Source of the DNA: Linanthus parryae
Taxonomy: Eukaryota > Streptophyta > Magnoliopsida > Ericales > Polemoniaceae
Reading direction: 5' to 3'
Assembly (NCBI GenBank): GCA_023055425.1
Contig: JALGPY010000009.1
Span: 17,053,775 to 17,117,774 of the forward strand
DNA: 64,000 bases
Positions 34,601 to 46,127 of the stretch are shown in pieces. The first letter of the stretch is position 1, and each line of letters opens with the position of its first letter. The notes beneath the pieces were generated by a model. The model made no database searches. It worked only from the letters and a program-made list of their open reading frames with translations, and was not told where the DNA came from. The translations under genes were made by a program, and so were the position numbers.

Positions 34601-35912
34601 CAACTCCATGAGCAGCCTCTGCCTCAGTCTTTGTTATGACAACAATCCTTCCGACATTGGCATTCTGAGCTCCAGCTCCCCCTGCTCCATTGTTGTTGAC
34701 TGCAGCGCCTGCGTTGTTGTTGCGGTTTTGGGCTCCATTCTGTCTAGCATTCCCGTGGTTGTAATTTGGCTGCCTCCCATAGCCATTACCTCCGTTGTTT
34801 GGATGGTTTCCAAAGTTCCCATATCCAATCTGTAGGTTCGCAGGTTGCTGGTTCACATACTGCTGGTTGTGCCCAAAATTATTCCCATTCTGCTGGCGAT
34901 GCCCCTGGTAGTTGTTCTATTGCAACCTCGGATAGTTCCCTCCTTGATTCACTTGTTGGTTCCCTGCTGGTGGTGCTAAGAATTCATAGGCCCGGTGTCC
35001 CCTTCGACCACAATTGTTGTAGTTAACTGGATTCCCCATTCAATCAACTCCAGGGTGGTTCCTCTGGCACCTCTTACAGATGTAGCGACGCACTCGTTGA
35101 GCTTCATGGTTCTGCTGATTGCCTCGGTACTGTCCATGGTTACCTCCTCCATTGTTGGGCCTAAACCTCTGGTTCCCTCTTGCTAAGTTGTTGTTACTTC
35201 CGCCTGCCTCTTCTATCTTGCGTTTCTTGCGTCTCTCCTCTTGGGCTGCCTGGACTCTCCAGATATCGGCGGCTCTATCATAAACTTCATGAAGGGTAGG
35301 GTAAGTTCGGCTTAGCAGTGACGTCTGCAGTCGCTCGTGCAGTCCAGAGATGAACTTGGAGACTTTGGACTCTTCATCGGGAACCGTGTTGCCCGCAAAT
35401 CGCATCAGCTCCGTAAACTTCCGAAAATACTCGGTCACCGAGTCACTTCCTTGCTGTAGATTATGGAATTCTTGTTGCTTGGTCATCTTCACGTGATGCG
35501 GATAAAAACGGGACCTGAGAGCAGTCTGGAGGGCTTCCCAGCCAAAGTTGGGCTGTGCCAAGAGGGTTCCTCGAGCATTCCTCCACCAGAGGTTTGCTTC
35601 GCTCTTTAGGTAAAACACCACACAATTGACCTTCCGATCCTCAGGGCATTCCACATTTTCAAGGATCTTGTCCATCTCCATGATCCAGTCTTCCAGTTCA
35701 ACAGGGTCTTCATTGCCCATGAAACTTAGCGGTTCCATGTCTGCTACTTGCTTGGCCCAGTTAACTCCTGCCCGTGCTCCATTGCCCATCATCTGTGCCA
35801 TTTGAGCAAAGAACTGCTCCATGTTGTTCTTGTTGTTGTTGTTGTTGTTGTTCTGTGCCATCTGTCCTTGCTTGGCTCTCCTGGTGTAGTAGCGCAGTGG
35901 TCTATCAGTCAT
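34600..35912 (-). pseudogene. Gag of the Tekay-like element
   Basis: The frame starts MTDRPLRYYTRRAKQGQ at 35912. An Asn-rich stretch is followed by the gag/capsid domain with FMGNEDPVELEDWIMEMDKI, WWRNARGTLL and FYPHHVKMTKQQEFHNLQQG. Then comes a basic linker and a zinc-knuckle region that starts CKRCQRNHPGVD. A TGA at about 35040 stops the frame exactly where the next knuckle Cys is expected. The same frame resumes with CGRRGHRAYEF, meets a TAG near 34917 and continues through a Gly/Asn-rich tail. The length and the CKRC-NHPG context match Tekay/Del gag. Confidence 0.9.
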
Positions 35913-36398
35913 ATTCCTACACTACCACTTATAGTATCATTTCTTAGTCTATCATTGGCTCGAAAAATTAAAATGAATCGTCTCATGAATTGCACGCTTA
36001 GCAGTTCATATAGCACAAATATCAAACTTGAAATATCATCCATCACATAGGAATTTAAGGCATGCAACATCCAATAATTCATAATCATACTCAGCTTCCA
36101 TAAACTTTCTCAATCCATATTTCTAAGGCATATTTCTAGAATTCATGACTCGTTTATTCATCAGGGGAGTAAATATGTCCCACATATAGCAATAGAGATC
36201 ATCACTACTAATAACTCCAGGTAGTGTCAATTCACATACCGAGTCTCGTGACTAACAAAAGGATGCGGGTGGGTGGGACCAATAAGACCAGAACTTAGAC
36301 TACCCATAACCCAATCGGCTTGTCCAATTTTAATTATGTTTTCCTAATTTCCTTTTAGGGTTGCCCTACAAGTTTTAATTTCCCTTTTTGGACAACCC
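35913..36398 (-). other. 5' untranslated leader of the Tekay-like element
   Basis: Non-coding sequence between the primer site and the gag ATG, as expected. AT-rich, no notable ORF. Confidence 0.6.
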
Positions 36399-36410
36399 GC
36401 TCTGATACCA
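36399..36410 (-). other. Primer binding site of the Tekay-like element
   Basis: On the minus strand it reads TGGTATCAGAGC, complementary to the 3' end of plant initiator tRNA-Met, two bases from the LTR end. This is the usual primer for chromoviruses. Confidence 0.95.
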
Positions 36411-38104
36411 CCTGTAACACCACTTGGTTTCCAGACTTTCCGTTCCGGACCGGAGAGCCCGAGTGGGTGCTACTCAATATGAAATGGCGGAAATCGAGAA
36501 CAAAAACTGCCATAGTTATATATTACATATGACAAAAGTTTCACACATCGTCTTAAAATATTATTACACAAATTGAAAAGTCTAAGAGTTCGATTTACTA
36601 GGCGTGCTGATAATTCTAGATGAGTCCGCGTTTCCACCGTCCTAAGCCAAGCCTTCTCCATCTAGACCTGCGGTGGAAATTAAAACAGGAACCGCAGTTT
36701 CTAAAGTCAGCAATGAAATACGGAGTGAATAACACCCAAGCATGTAAATGAAGACGGGATATTTAAACTCAAATAACAAAATAAAAGGATGAAGAATAAA
36801 TATTTCACAAGTATTTGACTTCTAATGGAAATACAGCGGGAGTAAAAGACGGTGTAATGGTAAGACATTCCCGAGTTCTCGTAAATTTTTCAAAAAACCT
36901 CCAATAATCATAATTAACTTATATCGATTATCCAAACCATATAATCTCAATATTTTCATTTCCATTAATATTCAATATCCAAACCATGAAATCCATTAGT
37001 TGATACGGGGAAGAATAATCCATCACAAGCATCCAAGACCTTAAGTGCCGGCACCCCTCTAAGACTTCTTGGGGCCAGAGAGGTGAGTACATGGAGCGAC
37101 CCGGCAGGTTGCGACCGGGATAAAATACACAGGCCGAGAGGACAAAGCCAACACGACAATAATAATCACAGGCCGAGTGGACGAAGCCAACACGACAATA
37201 ATCACAGGCCGAGTGGCTAAAGCCAACACGCCAATAAGTTTCCCCGCACAACTCTTTCCACTTTACGTTATGACGCATTATTATTTTCACGTGTCAATTT
37301 CAAAGCAAATATTTCAAACACAACCCAGTCTCAAGTAAAGCATGTAAGCCACAAAACACATTTTGAGACAAATAATTGAAATCACATTTCGGCACGAAAG
37401 AAGCTAGGGCGCTAGACTTGGCATGTTAACTCACCTCGACAATACGGCAAATAGCACGTAAGCTCTTACAGGTAGACGTAGCCCTCGTCTACAAATTCGT
37501 CACCTACAAATTGATAATTTCTAATTAATCGAGAGTCTAACCATCACGTAATATGATGTGCGAAAGTCCAATTTAATTCAATACGACGTCTAAATCTTTC
37601 TTTGTGGCTATAATTGTCGAGAGTGTGCCAGTTCACAATAATCATACCCTTAAATCATAATTATGTAATATTACTATTCAATTTTCACAAATAATACACT
37701 TGTATTTTAAATAATGAGAAAATAATATATTTGCTTTTTATTTTAGAATTTCTTAACTATAAACTATTACAATAGAAAAATGCCTGCTTAGACGTTATTA
37801 TAAAGAACCACACTTTATTCTTCAACAACTACACTTAAATTTTCTAGAATAAATTATTTATAGAAAGAAATTGTTAATTTAACAAAAATTATTATTGTAT
37901 GTAGACTCTTAAAAAAAATACAATATACTAACTTGTTTAGGAGAAGATACTTTAAAAATATAAATATGTTGGAAAATAAGTGTGTAATATATATTTATAA
38001 GTATGAGAAATAATTTAATTTAGAGAAAGATAAAATATTAAGTCAAGAATCTATTCATAAACTTATTGTTGTTGTTGTTGTTGTTATTATTATTATTATT
38101 ATTA

Positions 38105-39490
38105 GGGTAAAAGACACTGACCACCCCTGGGTTTTGGATAAAGACACTCTGCACCTTTTTTTGGATGGAGGTGATGGTGGACTAACAGAGCAGGCGAAAA
38201 GACTATTTTACCCTCATAATTTCTAAAAAAGACCTATATTCTCCTTTCTCATCTTTTCAAACCCTCATCCATTTCTCTGTCTCATCTCATCTATTTTTTT
38301 TTTATCTCATCTCATATCATATCTGGTCTCTCTCGCTTCCCCTCCCAGAGCCGATTGCATCCATCTCCACCTCCACCTCCACCTCCGCCTCCCCAATTGA
38401 AAAGCTGACCACCATCATCTCCATCTCCAGAACCCTTAAGCCGAACACGAGCTCCTCTTCTCTCTCTCTCTCTCCCCGACGGAGGCGACTGTTAACAAGG
38501 CGGCGGCCTTTAGGGCTTAAGGTCTCCCATCACCGGTGTCATCTCCAAAACCCTCAAGCCAGCGTTTTGCTTCTCTCATGATTTCGTTTTCTCCTTTGCA
38601 CTCTCGGTCTCTGCCGGTTTTTTCAGATCTGCCATTGCCACCGTCTTTCCACCGACCCCCTGTTGAATCGACCTCGAACCCGGCTGGAATCGGTTTGAAA
38701 CCCTTCAAGGGTGCTGCGGCTGAAGAATTTGGAGATCCATACGAACAGCTTCGTGTAAGTGATTCTCCTCCCATTTCGAAACCACATGAATCGGTTTGAT
38801 CACTCTAGTTCAAACCCAATCCAACCATCAGAAACCCAAAAACAAACAAACGGAGAAACCGATTCAACTCAGAAATCCATCATCTTGTCCCAATCGACGA
38901 AACCTAGAAGTCGATTTGGGGATGAAATCTTCGAATTGATTGGGTAAAGATGATAGATTTCTGGGTTGTACACCGACCCACAACAACGCCGCCGCCGAGG
39001 CCCTCTTCTACGCCTTCCACCAAGCAAGCAAACCCAGATTCATCATGTAGAGGTATTACTCTCTCTCTCCATTAGCAGCACTAAATCTCAACACCTCAGT
39101 TTGAATTTGATGTTTTTGAGGTGTTTGTTTGTGTTGTAATGGGTTTCATTCATCTTTGTTGTATTGGGTTACATTCATCTGGAAATAAAATCTTGTGAGT
39201 TTGATATTCTTGGTGGTCTTGGCCTGTTCTTGGTGTTCATATTGGAATGTTGTGGGTATGTTCTTGATGTCATGGGTAAAAAAAATGGCCAAAAAAATGT
39301 CAAAAAATATAATCAAGGGCAAAATGGTCTGAAAAATGTCTATATCCCACTATTCTAACAGAACCTAACAGAAGGGTGGTCATTGTCCACAGAATATTCC
39401 GTTAAATGGGTGGGGAGTGTCTTTATCCAAAACCCAGGGGTGGTCTGTGGGTTTTTCCCTAAACCCAGGGGTGGTCAGTGTCTTTTACCC
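38105..39490. mobile_element. Mutator-like (possibly PIF-like) element with gene-like interior
   Basis: Inverted ends read GGGTAAAAGACACTGACCAC followed by CCCTGGG on both sides, and a second inverted block (GGTTTTGGATAAAGACACTC) lies inside. The insertion is in an ATT repeat, so the duplication cannot be read: nine bases TTATTATTA flank both sides, but a 3-bp TTA is equally possible. The interior (38320-39060) is GC-richer and looks like host sequence: CT-rich leader, a coding-like stretch ending GACCCATACGAACAGCTTC-like at about 38752, then GTGTAAGT, a good splice donor. No transposase. This looks like a Pack-MULE-type element. Confidence 0.7.
38536..38755 (+). pseudogene. Possible captured exon inside the Mutator-like element
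   Basis: This short open frame of about 73 codons is Pro/Ser-rich. It ends with PVESTSNPAGIGLKPFKG and then AAEEFGDPYEQLR, which does not look random. A consensus donor (CGTGTAAGT) follows directly. A second CDS-like block lies at about 38975-39050 (PTTTPPPRPSS in one frame, NNAAAEALFYAFHQ in another). I do not recognise the parent gene. Confidence 0.35.
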
Positions 39491-39575
<85 letters not shown>

Positions 39576-39586
39576 CATTATCATCA

Positions 39587-39626
<40 letters not shown>

Positions 39627-39630
39627 TATC
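39491..39630. repeat. (ATT)n microsatellite, right side of the Mutator-like insertion
   Basis: ATT repeats with a few ATC units. The left side of the same tract is 38065-38104. The insertion split one tract in two. Confidence 0.95.
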
Positions 39631-39859
39631 TAAAAATAAAATGATATTCAGACAAGCAATTTATTTAGAATGTCACTTTAAAATATGTTGAGATTAGCTT
39701 GGTAATCAAAACGATATTGATTATAGGCATACTATATTAAACAACTCTAGTTTACTTTGCGACAACTATTTATTGTAAAAGTTTTACTACTCAAGTTATT
39801 TCTATTTATAATAATTAGAAGTGTAGAAATTAACTTTAAACTTAAATTTCCTATCTTTA

Positions 39860-39865
<6 letters not shown>

Positions 39866-39901
<36 letters not shown>
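39866..39901. repeat. (AC)n microsatellite
   Basis: About 17 AC units, longer than the allelic tract in the sister LTR (15067-15087, about 10 units). Confidence 0.95.
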
Positions 39902-39905
<4 letters not shown>

Positions 39906-41074
39906 AAATCATGTAGCCAATATTTCTATAAAAGACACAATTAATAGCAATCTCAGATATCACAATAAATACCCTCAGCGTTCCAGAATGTACAAAACAA
40001 CCCCCTTCTCATAACTATAAACAGTTCTGGTAAATGACAGATTATACCCCCAAGCTGTAAGAAAAGACACTTTCACTTAGAGGATTTAGAGTGTACCCGC
40101 ACCAAAATCGCTGAAAACGGTCAAGAATTGCGTCGGTTCGAGGTCGCCGTCGAGGTCGCCGGAGATGGTGGCCGATCGGGGCTTTTCCGGTCACTTATGG
40201 GTGCGGTTGAGTCCTCCTAGGGACTGGTCGGAGCCTCTGGATGCTGAAGAGATAGAGAGATGGAGGTGGGTGGTCTTGTTTTGATCGGGCCAAGCTCGTC
40301 GCCGGCAAAAATGGTGAACGTCGGCGACGGCGGCTCTGTCACTCCGCTGTAGCGGCCTTGCTGCTGCTTCTGGAGATCTTTCTTGGATGTCCCAAGAGTG
40401 GGGAGAGGGAGAAGAGAGGCAGGGAAAGGGGAGGAAGCAGGTGGTGGCAGCGTGGATTTCCCGTCGGGTTTTTCCGGCGGCGATTGTTGCAGTGGCCTTC
40501 GGCCACTGCTGCTGCTGCTGCTGGCTCTCTTTCTGTTCGACCGAGGGAGAGGGAGGCAGAGAGGGACGGAGAGATGGGTGGTGGAGGATGCGATGGCTGT
40601 GGTGGTGGTGGCTCGCCGACGTCGGAGAAGGCAGCGGCTCCGTGCAGCTGCTGCTACTGCTGCTGCTGGTACTGAGGCGGAGGGGAGCAGAGAGAGAGAG
40701 CTTATGGAGGTGGTGGTTGTGATGGTGGTGAGAGTGGTGCCGATGGTGGTGGCTGGTCGGGTGTGAAGGAGAAGAGAAGAGGAGGCTGTATAAAAATAGG
40801 GAGGAGAAGAGGAGAAGGGGTACTGGGAAACGTGAGTGCAGGAGAGAGGTTAGGGAATTGTGAAAGAAAATATTTGTTTTATTTTTTATTTTATTAACTT
40901 TTATTAAATTGCTCATAAGTATTTAATGTTTCTAATAACTACAACTTCTACCCCAACTTGAGTATTTATTTAACTAGTTCGTACTTCTCGAAATGACAAC
41001 TACCTCCCCTATTAATATTTAACTACGAAATTCAACAAATTATTCTTTTAATAAAAATGGGGTATTACACCAGC

Positions 41075-42386
41075 AACGAATATTGATTCCTCGAACATTC
41101 ATCACCTAGATCAATCCTATTGCTACGACTAACAATATGAAAGATAGATTAAATTCATGAATCAAGCATAACTCAACAAAACACATTCAATTAAGCATAA
41201 AAGCAGGAAACAAGATCCATAAATCACCAAACGTGGTGTCAAACCCTAGCTCCCTACGATATATCCCGAATTAAGGGTTTAGCTACGATTACACATGATC
41301 AAGATACAAAGTTTCATGATCATAAACCAAAAATTAGAGAGAGGGAAGAGAAGAGATCAAACAAAGCGTCTCCCAAGCTCCCCGTAGCTCCAAGCACTTG
41401 TCTCCAACTCAAAGATACTGAAAAGCTGTGCCCTTACCCGTTGTAATATGTTCTCATAGTGTTTAGAACAAGTTCCAAGTAATTGCAAAAAAGTCCCAAC
41501 GTTTTTACTGAATCTGGCGATCTCTTCGTGCGAAGAGAAAATCACTTCGTGCGAAGATTTTTTCTCTTTGTGGGAAGGTCTTCCTATTTTGATACTGCAA
41601 GCATGTACAAGAAGACATTCTGAAATTTGGCTAAGTAAAAGTCTTCGTGGGAAGAGAAATTCTCTTCGTGGGAAGGTCTTCGTGCGAAGACAAATTGTCT
41701 TCGTGCGAAGACCCTGTAATCCAGGATTCTTCTTCGTCTTCAACGGTCCATAACTTTTTCGTCCGATGTCCGTTTTAGCTCCGTGACCCGCCGTTGGAAA
41801 GCTCTTCGATTCTACTTTAACTGCCACCTCTCTCACTTCCATCTTCATTGTAGAATCCAAAATATCCTCAAAATATCCTTAATTTTCTCTAAAACATCCT
41901 GGAAAGCACCTAAGCTTTTTGAAAAGCAAATAAGGATCCGGATTGATCACGAACTCCGATGAATGTGATTTTTGCACCTTTGAAGTTCTTTCGCGACGTA
42001 GACTTTGCTCATGTAGAGAAATTCCCGTTTCCGGACCGTTTTCTCTTTTTTCTCAATTACTGCCCAAATTTGGCGAAAACATCCAAAACGCGCCAAATTC
42101 GCCTATTTCCTCTATTCCGAAGCTCGTTTCTTCTCTCCACTTGATTCCCGCATGCGTAATTCCTGTCAACCAACAACATGAACACTACCGCGAAGATCAA
42201 ATGTGATAAATTATCAAAATCATACTCAAAACCATTAAGAAACACCCGAATTGTACTTTAAAGCTCAAAAACATCCAAATGTGCATTTTCTTCATATTTT
42301 GGCTCAAATCTTGTCACTTTGCACTGAAACGCACACAAATAACAATATAAAGTGTATATAAGATAACTCTTATTAAGGAGTTATCA
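41075..42386 (-). repeat. 5' LTR of the non-autonomous element, outer part
   Basis: This continues 12305-12772 beyond the Tekay element. On the minus strand the LTR starts TGATAACTCCTTAATAAG at 42386. It contains a cluster of CTTCGTGCGAAG-type palindromes (41524-41710). Its outer third, from about 41940, matches 44860-45292 closely. Non-coding. Confidence 0.75.
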
Positions 42387-42391
42387 CACAC

Positions 42392-43661
42392 GAAGAATAA
42401 TGTCTTCGTCTCTACGAATATCCACACCTTGGATTCTTGATTGGATTCCTTCTCACCGCGATGTTCTAGCAACGGAAGAAGGAGATAAGAGATCATGCAA
42501 AACGGAGCAAGACCGCCGCCACAAGGAGTGGCCGACGGCAAGGGGCGGACGAACAAGGGGGGGGGGTGGCTTCGACCTCTATTTGTCTCTCTCTCCTTGA
42601 TTTGTTATGTTCTCTCAATAATGACTTCTTATGAGAAATAACAAGCTAGGATGTCTTTATATAGTTAATAACTCTTTATTAACTACACAATTTCCCCCAT
42701 CACTAATCATGTCCATACATGGATTTGTCCACCTTGCAAACTAGTCCTACTAACTTTTCATGTGGTTGCATTAAGATCCTTTTGATTAATTAGTCATACT
42801 AATTAATGCCAATATCCAATTTAATCCATCCGATGTGTGACCCCATAGGTTTCTACTTAGTTGGTAGTAACTCTTTACTAACATGGAGCGGTGTCTAGCA
42901 ACACATCCATGCCACCCAACTAATAGAAATAGTCAGTGATCCTGAAAAATCTGGTTCCCAATGTTCATATATTCTGTTATCCCTTTGTGTCCATATCCAG
43001 ATTGGACACGAGACATAACAGTCACACTCGTATAGCCAATCCATAGTTTCTCGATCCTGGGAATATGCTTATCCGTGCATATAACATCAATATTTCCATA
43101 TTCATTTATTTGAGTCTGGCGAGACATTCTATAAGCACCATCCCTCGAGTGGCCCATGGATATTTTCTCCCATTATGTGGGAGGGACAAATCTTGTCTAC
43201 GTCACTACGATCTCTCAGCTTGCTTCCTACCATGTCCGATGACTATCTTTATAGTTACCCGGTTAAGGCGCAACGTTTGATAATATCAAAGCATGATATT
43301 TCACAACTAGAGTATCTAGTGACTTCAATTCTAAGGATTACAATACTATTAGCACTACGAGAAGCGCTTGTGACTTTGACATAATCTAATGTAGCCTTCT
43401 CGTTTTGGGTCAATCCAGTATGTCATTACTCCTAATGCATTCCATGTGTTAGACTTGATATTTCCATATGAATCTACTCACATTATAGTCTATAGTTGAT
43501 TGTCCTGTTAATTATTATAATGAACTAGGGATATTTAAGATAAACAACACATTTTATCTAAGGACTCATTATAGTAAATATCGCCATAAATAATAAATGA
43601 AATTCTAGCTAAACAATGTTCATACTAAATATAGATTGCCTCTAGGTAACCTATTCCAACA
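42392..43661 (-). repeat. 3' LTR of the copia-like element, main part
   Basis: The remainder of the LTR whose first 136 bp lie at 10600-10735. It aligns along its length with 46260-47537 (for example CCAATCCATAGTTTCTCGAT in both) and ends with TGTTGGAATAGG on the minus strand. A run of nine G bases is at about 42557. No coding region. Confidence 0.8.
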
Positions 43662-43673
43662 GTCTCCCACTTG
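43662..43673 (-). other. Polypurine tract of the copia-like element
   Basis: On the minus strand CAAGTGGGAGAC directly precedes the 3' LTR (TGTTGG), the usual copia-type arrangement. Confidence 0.75.
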
Positions 43674-43699
43674 CACTAGAGCCAATCTGGTGCATCTCT

Positions 43700-45292
43700 T
43701 ATAAAAGAGACAAGTGTTGGGAATTCTTCTTGTGGATTACCAAGGATGTTGTGAATATTGTTTTGATCTTTAGAACGCAAATACACTACTCTTATCAATC
43801 GAGCACTATACAAATTACCGAGTTACCAAGCAATTTACCTACACTTATGATCAATTTAGACCGAGTTACCAAGCCTATTTCAATTATAAGCATGCATTAC
43901 TGGGCTTTAATCTACTATTTGATCCTAATTAACACTACTCAGTTACGAGATAATGATACGACTAGGTGGTTATCTTGATTTACCGACTAAATCTCATGGA
44001 GTTACAACGCAAGTTCTAATTTAGTTTGCTCCTATGTTAGCTACTCGCAAGAACATTAAATAATCAAGCACAAGATAATCATAATAAGAGGAGAACACAT
44101 AACTTTAATGCAACGAACAAATCAAAGCATCAAAACATTCATTCAAGTAAACCCTAACTTTCCAACAAATAATTCCCAGCAATAAAGGGTTTAGCTACTA
44201 CAAAACATGATCAAAATACCGAGTTTGATGATCATAACCAAGAACTAGAGAGAAAGAGAAGAGAAAATATCCAAACGATGCAATCCTAAGCTCCCAGCTT
44301 GCTCCCGATGTCTTCTTGCTCTAAAAAACGTCCCAAAACCTTGCTTGCTCCTGGAAAAGACGACCTAAGTTGCTTAAATACGTTTCCATAACAAGAGGAC
44401 AAAGTTTTGATAAATCTCATAACTGCCCCGCATCAAATCTTTCAAACCCAGCGATGTCTTCGTACTAACACTTTTCTCTTCGCACGAAGACTTTTTCTCT
44501 TCATGCGAAGGCCTTCCCAGTTAGGGGCAGATAGCAATTATGAGAAGACTTTTCAACCATCAAATTTTTTTTAAGTGTTTTCTCTTCGTACCAAGACTTT
44601 TCTCTTAGTACTAAGAGACTCCTGAACAACACAAAAACGTCTTTTTTCGACTCTTTTCAGATTCATTGCCCGCGCCTTTGCTTCCTTAAGGATATCCTCG
44701 GCCTCGAGACTCCTTTTATGCTATAAAACATTCCCAAATTTTGCGGAACCCTTCATTCATCAATTTAGCTCCTCGAAAGGCGTGTTTGGCATTTCCAGAT
44801 GCTTTTGGCCGCGTTTTATCTCTTTGAGCACCCTTTTTGACATAACTTTTGCGTCCGGGCTCCAATAAATGTGATTTTTGCACCTTTGAATCTCTTTTGC
44901 AACGTAGAATTCATCGATGTAGAAAAATTCCCGTTTCCGGATCATTTTCTCGTTTTTCTCAATTATCGCCCAATATTTGGCGAAAACATCCAAAACGCGG
45001 CAGATTTGTCTTTTCGTCCATTCTGAAGCTCGTTTCTTCTCTCCACTTGATTCCCGCATGTGTAATTCCTGTCAAACAACAACACGAACACTAACGCGAA
45101 GATCAAATGTGATAAATTATCAAAATCATACTCAAAACCATTAAGAAACGCCCGTATTGTGCATTAAAGCTCAAAAACATCCAAAAGTGCATTTTCTTCA
45201 TATTTTGGCTCAAATCTCGTCACTTTGCACCGAAACGCACACAAATAACAATATAAAGTGTACGTATGATAACTCATATTAAGGAGTTATCA
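43700..45292 (-). mobile_element. LTR fragment related to the non-autonomous element
   Basis: It ends GGAGTTATCA at 45292, like 42386. From about 44030 it is collinear with 41075-42386, including the CTTCG palindromes and the stretch GCGCTTTTGGATGTTTTCGC (reverse direction) near 42080 and 44980. Its other end is diverged, near 43700-43720. No clear target duplication is seen, and it lies in the internal region of the copia-like element. Short frames here are spurious. Confidence 0.65.
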
Positions 45293-46114
45293 CCAAGCCA
45301 ATGAGAATATCTATAATCCCTAAAAACAGCAAGCTCATCTCCATATGCCTCCATCTTTAGTCCATGCATCTTAGCTTGTGGATCTCCATCGTCTTGTGGT
45401 ATTTAGCTCTTTGATCTTCTTCGCCATACCTTGACTATTTTCTATCTATCTAATTCTAGCTAGCATCTAAACTAAATAGAAGAACCTCATAGGCGAGGGA
45501 GAAGACGACACGCAAGTCGTAAAATTAATTACATTAACTACATCAAAAAAAAACCACAAAATATAAAAAATCATACAACTAGGGCCACATCCAACCACCA
45601 TGCGATACCACAGTTAAAATCCAATTTTAACGCGCATGGTCAATTTTAATAAAATTGGGACACTAGTGTCAAAACGGTCGCGCTAGTCTTATTAGACGAA
45701 CCAATTCGGACTTGCCGAACCGGGCCAGCCCGGTCGAACCAGCCAAACCGGCCTTACCACCAGCTGGCCGGAACCGGTCAGACCTAGTGGCTTGGTCCGG
45801 CGCACGGAGAGGGGACGGGCTGCTCATGGCCGAACCATAGGGGTGTTCGGCACCTTGTGCCTGGATCATATATGTAGGACAGTAAACACCTTTTTCATGC
45901 CCTAACCCTAGTTTTTCACCACCAATTTTATACATCATATGTATACGAAAATCACCAAATTTTGCATCATATGTAAAGTTAGCAAATTATTCATTGAATC
46001 ATATTCAAATCGTATCATAATACGAGTGTTAGTTTTTACGCGAAAATTGATTGAACGATGTAAACTGATAAAACAGATAATCATATAAATCATGTTATGC
46101 GCTATCGACATGTG
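45293..46114 (-). other. Non-coding interior of the copia-like element
   Basis: No gag or pol motif on either strand. 45680-45790 is GC-rich with repeated CCGGTC/GACCGG words. It is the leader side next to the primer binding site. Confidence 0.6.
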
Positions 46115-46126
46115 GCTCTGATACCA
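46115..46126 (-). other. Primer binding site of the copia-like element
   Basis: TGGTATCAGAGC on the minus strand, one base from the LTR end (CACCCTACA). It is complementary to initiator tRNA-Met. Confidence 0.92.
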
Positions 46127-46127
46127 C

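Larger units (their letters stand above)
12773..41069 (-). mobile_element. Tekay/Del-like chromovirus retrotransposon, nested and broken
   Basis: This is a complete Ty3/gypsy element on the minus strand. Its LTRs are 12773-16360 (3') and 36413-41069 (5'), TSD CCAGC (12768-12772, 41070-41074), primer site 36399-36410 and purine tract 16361-16375. Gene order from the 5' LTR is gag, protease, RT, RNase H, integrase, chromodomain, as in plant chromoviruses. Long LTRs (over 3 kb) and the gag knuckle context KRCQRNHPGVD fit the Tekay/Del clade. Pol is split at 18590/33202 by the Tat-lineage element, and both LTRs carry DNA-transposon insertions. Gag and pol contain several stops and frameshifts, so this copy cannot supply its own proteins. 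Confidence 0.93.
36413..41069 (-). repeat. 5' LTR of the Tekay-like element
   Basis: 4657 bp because of a 1.4-kb insertion at 38105-39490; without it the LTR is about 3.27 kb and collinear with 12773-16360. It keeps the empty TA site (36521-36522) for the Stowaway-like MITE. It also carries an (AC)n tract (39866-39901) and the GA/CT-rich leader. Confidence 0.93.
10736..42386 (-). mobile_element. Non-autonomous LTR element with an orphan ORF
   Basis: The element lies in the 3' LTR of the copia-like element, with TSD CACAC at 10731-10735 and 42387-42391. Its 5' LTR (minus strand) is 12305-12772 plus 41075-42386, about 1.78 kb. It starts TGATAACTCC, ends CATGTCA, and is interrupted by the Tekay element. 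A primer site follows at 12281-12298. The other LTR has shrunk to about 30 bp (10736-10766, TGACATGATCCAACCGCAAG) joined to rearranged filler. The interior encodes only one ORF (11152-12165) and no pol. Confidence 0.7.

Noticed and set aside
36399..36410. tRNA gene fragments at the TGGTATCAGAGC sites
   Set aside because: These are 12-base primer binding sites next to LTRs; no cloverleaf or flanking tRNA sequence exists. The same holds at 46115 and 62418.
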